Source: Bacteroidales bacterium (GTDB lineage: Bacteria > Bacteroidota > Bacteroidia > Bacteroidales > UBA932). Taken from it: a stretch of DNA of 18,654 bases. A model generated the notes under the pieces. It worked only from the letters and a program-made list of their open reading frames with translations. It did not search any database and was not told the origin of the DNA. Within the stretch, counting starts at the first letter, position 1. Every line of letters starts with the position of its first letter. The stretch is from assembly GCA_017483985.1 (NCBI GenBank), contig JAFUUB010000032.1:1-18654 (forward strand). Direction: 5' to 3'. Positions 15,958 to 18,654 of this stretch are shown one piece after another. Position numbers and translations under genes: made by a program.

Positions 15958-16688
15958 CTGATTCCCTTAAAGCCGAATTCTCGGATATTTCCATCGGGCA
16001 TCTTGACACGCAGCAAACCGCGTTCCGAGATGCCCTTGATGGTTCCTTCGAAGACCTCGCCGCTGCGACAGTCCGTGAAGGCATGGCGCTCCTCCAGCCG
16101 GTAAAGCGGCTGCAGGAAACGGCTGCGGATTTCGTTGCGGTCTTCTTCCAGACAATGGCGGAACGCATCCAGGAAGCGGTCCAGGACTTCCGGGACGGAA
16201 TAAGAGCGGCCGGTCAGTTTGGACAGGGAAACGGGATTCATCAGTTCGGGATTGAAATCCGTCTGGTTGACATTCAACCCGATACCGATGATGCTGCTGA
16301 CGACCTGCCCGCCCATCAGGCTGTTCTCGATCAGCATGCCGCATAGCTTCTTGTCGCCCGCATAGATGTCATTGGGCCATTTGATCCGGGTGTCAATTCC
16401 GTAGCCGGCCAGGGTCTGGTGCATCGCCAGGGTCGCCATCTCGCTGAGCAGGAACTGGTCCTCGGCCGGGATCGCGCGGACGCCGTCCCGCCCCGGGCGC
16501 AGCAGCAATGAAAAGGTCAGGTTCTCGCCCGGCCGGGTTTCCCACCGGTTGCCCCGCTGCCCGCGTCCGGACGTCTGGCTCCGGGCTGCCACAACTGACA
16601 AATTGGCAAGCGTTTCCATCCTGCGGTGGACCTCATCTTGCGTCGAATCCACGGTATCCAGCCAGATTATTGTCATGTCCTGTTTCAT
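15945..16688 (-). CDS. birA: Biotin--[acetyl-CoA-carboxylase] ligase (BirA without DNA-binding domain)
   Basis: This enzyme makes biotinyl-AMP and attaches biotin to carboxylase carrier proteins. The 247-residue protein begins almost directly in the catalytic domain (IIWLDTVDSTQDEV), so the winged-helix repressor domain of E. coli BirA is absent. Motifs are GRGQRGNRW (biotinyl-AMP loop), KWPNDIY, KKLCGMLIE (substrate Lys) and GIGLNVNQ, followed by a small C-terminal SH3-like domain (GTIKGISERGLLRVKMPDG). Start choice is open: ATG at 16688 or at 16676 (MTIIWLD). An in-frame ATG at 16745 is unlikely because it would lie upstream of the predicted transcript start. birA is divergent from rsfS. 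Confidence 0.93.
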   Translation of the reverse strand: MKQDMTIIWLDTVDSTQDEVHRRMETLANLSVVAARSQTSGRGQRGNRWETRPGENLTFSLLLRPGRDGVRAIPAEDQFLLSEMATLAMHQTLAGYGIDTRIKWPNDIYAGDKKLCGMLIENSLMGGQVVSSIIGIGLNVNQTDFNPELMNPVSLSKLTGRSYSVPEVLDRFLDAFRHCLEEDRNEIRSRFLQPLYRLEERHAFTDCRSGEVFEGTIKGISERGLLRVKMPDGNIREFGFKGISYII

Positions 16689-16713
16689 TGGTGCAGTTTT
16701 TGTCTTATCTTTG
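16683..16713 (+). promoter_or_regulatory. Bacteroidota-type promoter for rsfS-ftsH
   Basis: TTTC (16683-16686, one mismatch), a 19-base spacer and a perfect TATCTTTG (16706-16713). The transcript would start near 16720, about 40 bases before rsfS. The -33 element overlaps the birA start codon. Confidence 0.6.
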
Positions 16714-16742
16714 TAAGAATTTGAGGTATTAGACCCGCTCGA

Positions 16743-16750
16743 CAAAATTA
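16743..16750 (-). promoter_or_regulatory. Probable -7 box for birA
   Basis: On the minus strand, TAATTTTG (16750-16743) matches TAnnTTTG. No good -33 element is visible. The transcript would start near 16736, inside the rsfS leader, about 48 bases before birA. Confidence 0.4.
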
Positions 16751-16760
16751 CGACAAAAAC

Positions 16761-17222
16761 ATGAGAATTTCACCCGTTACCGTCATCGCCAACGCGATGC
16801 TTGAAAAGAAAGCCCAAAACGTCGTCTCCCTCGACCTCCGCGCCATAGAAAGTTCCATCTGCGACCATTTCGTCATCTGCAATGCGGACTCCACCACCCA
16901 GGTGGCGGCCATTGCCGACAACGTTCTCGTCAAGATGGAAGAACGCCTCGGAGCGAAAGTCCTCCGGATGCAGGGATTGGAGAATGATTTCTGGATCATC
17001 CTCGATTACGGAGACGTCGTCGTCCACATATTCTTGACGGAATACCGCGACTTCTATCGCCTCGAGGACCTCTGGGCGGATGCCAAGCGCAAAGTCCACA
17101 AGGATGAGCCCAAACCGGCCAAACCGGCGAAGGAAGGTGAAAAGCGTGTCAAGCCGAAGGCGGCGACCAAGGTCCGCGCTGCGGCCAGGAAAGTCGCGAA
17201 ACGAAACGGAGAAGATTATTGA
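16761..17222 (+). CDS. rsfS: Ribosomal silencing factor RsfS with extended basic tail
   Basis: RsfS binds protein uL14 on the large ribosomal subunit and blocks subunit joining when nutrients are scarce. The conserved domain covers about 1-113 (KKAQNVVSLDLRAI, CDHFVICNADSTTQVAAIA, DYGDVVVHIFLTEYRDFYRLEDLW). The E. coli protein is about 105 residues; this one has 153, because of a tail from about 114 on that is rich in Lys, Ala, Pro and Arg (KPAKPAKEGEKRVKPKAATK) and probably disordered. rsfS followed at once by ftsH, with birA divergent, is a neighbourhood I associate with Bacteroidota. The gap to ftsH is two bases. Confidence 0.93.
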   Translation: MRISPVTVIANAMLEKKAQNVVSLDLRAIESSICDHFVICNADSTTQVAAIADNVLVKMEERLGAKVLRMQGLENDFWIILDYGDVVVHIFLTEYRDFYRLEDLWADAKRKVHKDEPKPAKPAKEGEKRVKPKAATKVRAAARKVAKRNGEDY

Positions 17223-17224
17223 AA

Positions 17225-18646
<1,422 letters not shown>

Positions 18647-18654
18647 GCGGATAC

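Noticed and set aside
17219..17224. TTG start for ftsH two codons upstream
   Set aside because: It adds two residues and overlaps the rsfS stop; the ATG at 17225 is a better start.

Overview
This window looks like ordinary core chromosome from a fairly GC-rich member of the Bacteroidota, most likely order Bacteroidales. The evidence is the protein families (HTH-less BirA, a Rho with a huge charged N-terminal insertion, a Bacteroidota-type two-cysteine LptD, the birA/rsfS/ftsH neighbourhood) and repeated promoters of the Bacteroidota type (TTTG, about 20 bases, TAnnTTTG). I see no mobile element, CRISPR array, tRNA, rRNA, prophage or toxin-antitoxin pair, and no new multi-gene system. The unusual material is regulatory or domain-level.

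Layout: mnmE (-) lies at the left end, with a strong-looking terminator beyond it. A 220-base divergent gap then holds a good promoter and a structured leader for the carA-carB operon (+). The leader carries a possible 31-codon leader peptide, a T8 tract and an intrinsic terminator that ends just before carA. This is the layout expected for pyrimidine-sensitive, translation-coupled attenuation of the E. coli pyrBI kind. carB meets rho (-) tail to tail with overlapping stop codons. Behind rho is lptD (-). amiC (+, a cell-wall amidase with a SPOR-like domain) is divergent from lptD. An AT-rich 318-base gap leads to dnaA (+), which also has a hairpin plus T7 in its leader. A clear terminator separates dnaA from pepD-rpe (+, overlapping ATGA). 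rpe overlaps birA (-) tail to tail. birA is divergent from rsfS-ftsH (+). The last gene, ftsH, loses its protease active-site motif and stops within the final 60 bases, which looks like a damaged sequence end.

Functions: carAB feeds pyrimidine and arginine synthesis. MnmE (tRNA modification), RsfS (ribosome silencing), Rho and DnaA are information-processing factors. LptD, AmiC and FtsH serve the envelope. PepD, Rpe and BirA are metabolic. Two divergent pairs (lptD/amiC and birA/rsfS) have promoters that face into each other, so their transcripts would overlap at the 5' ends.
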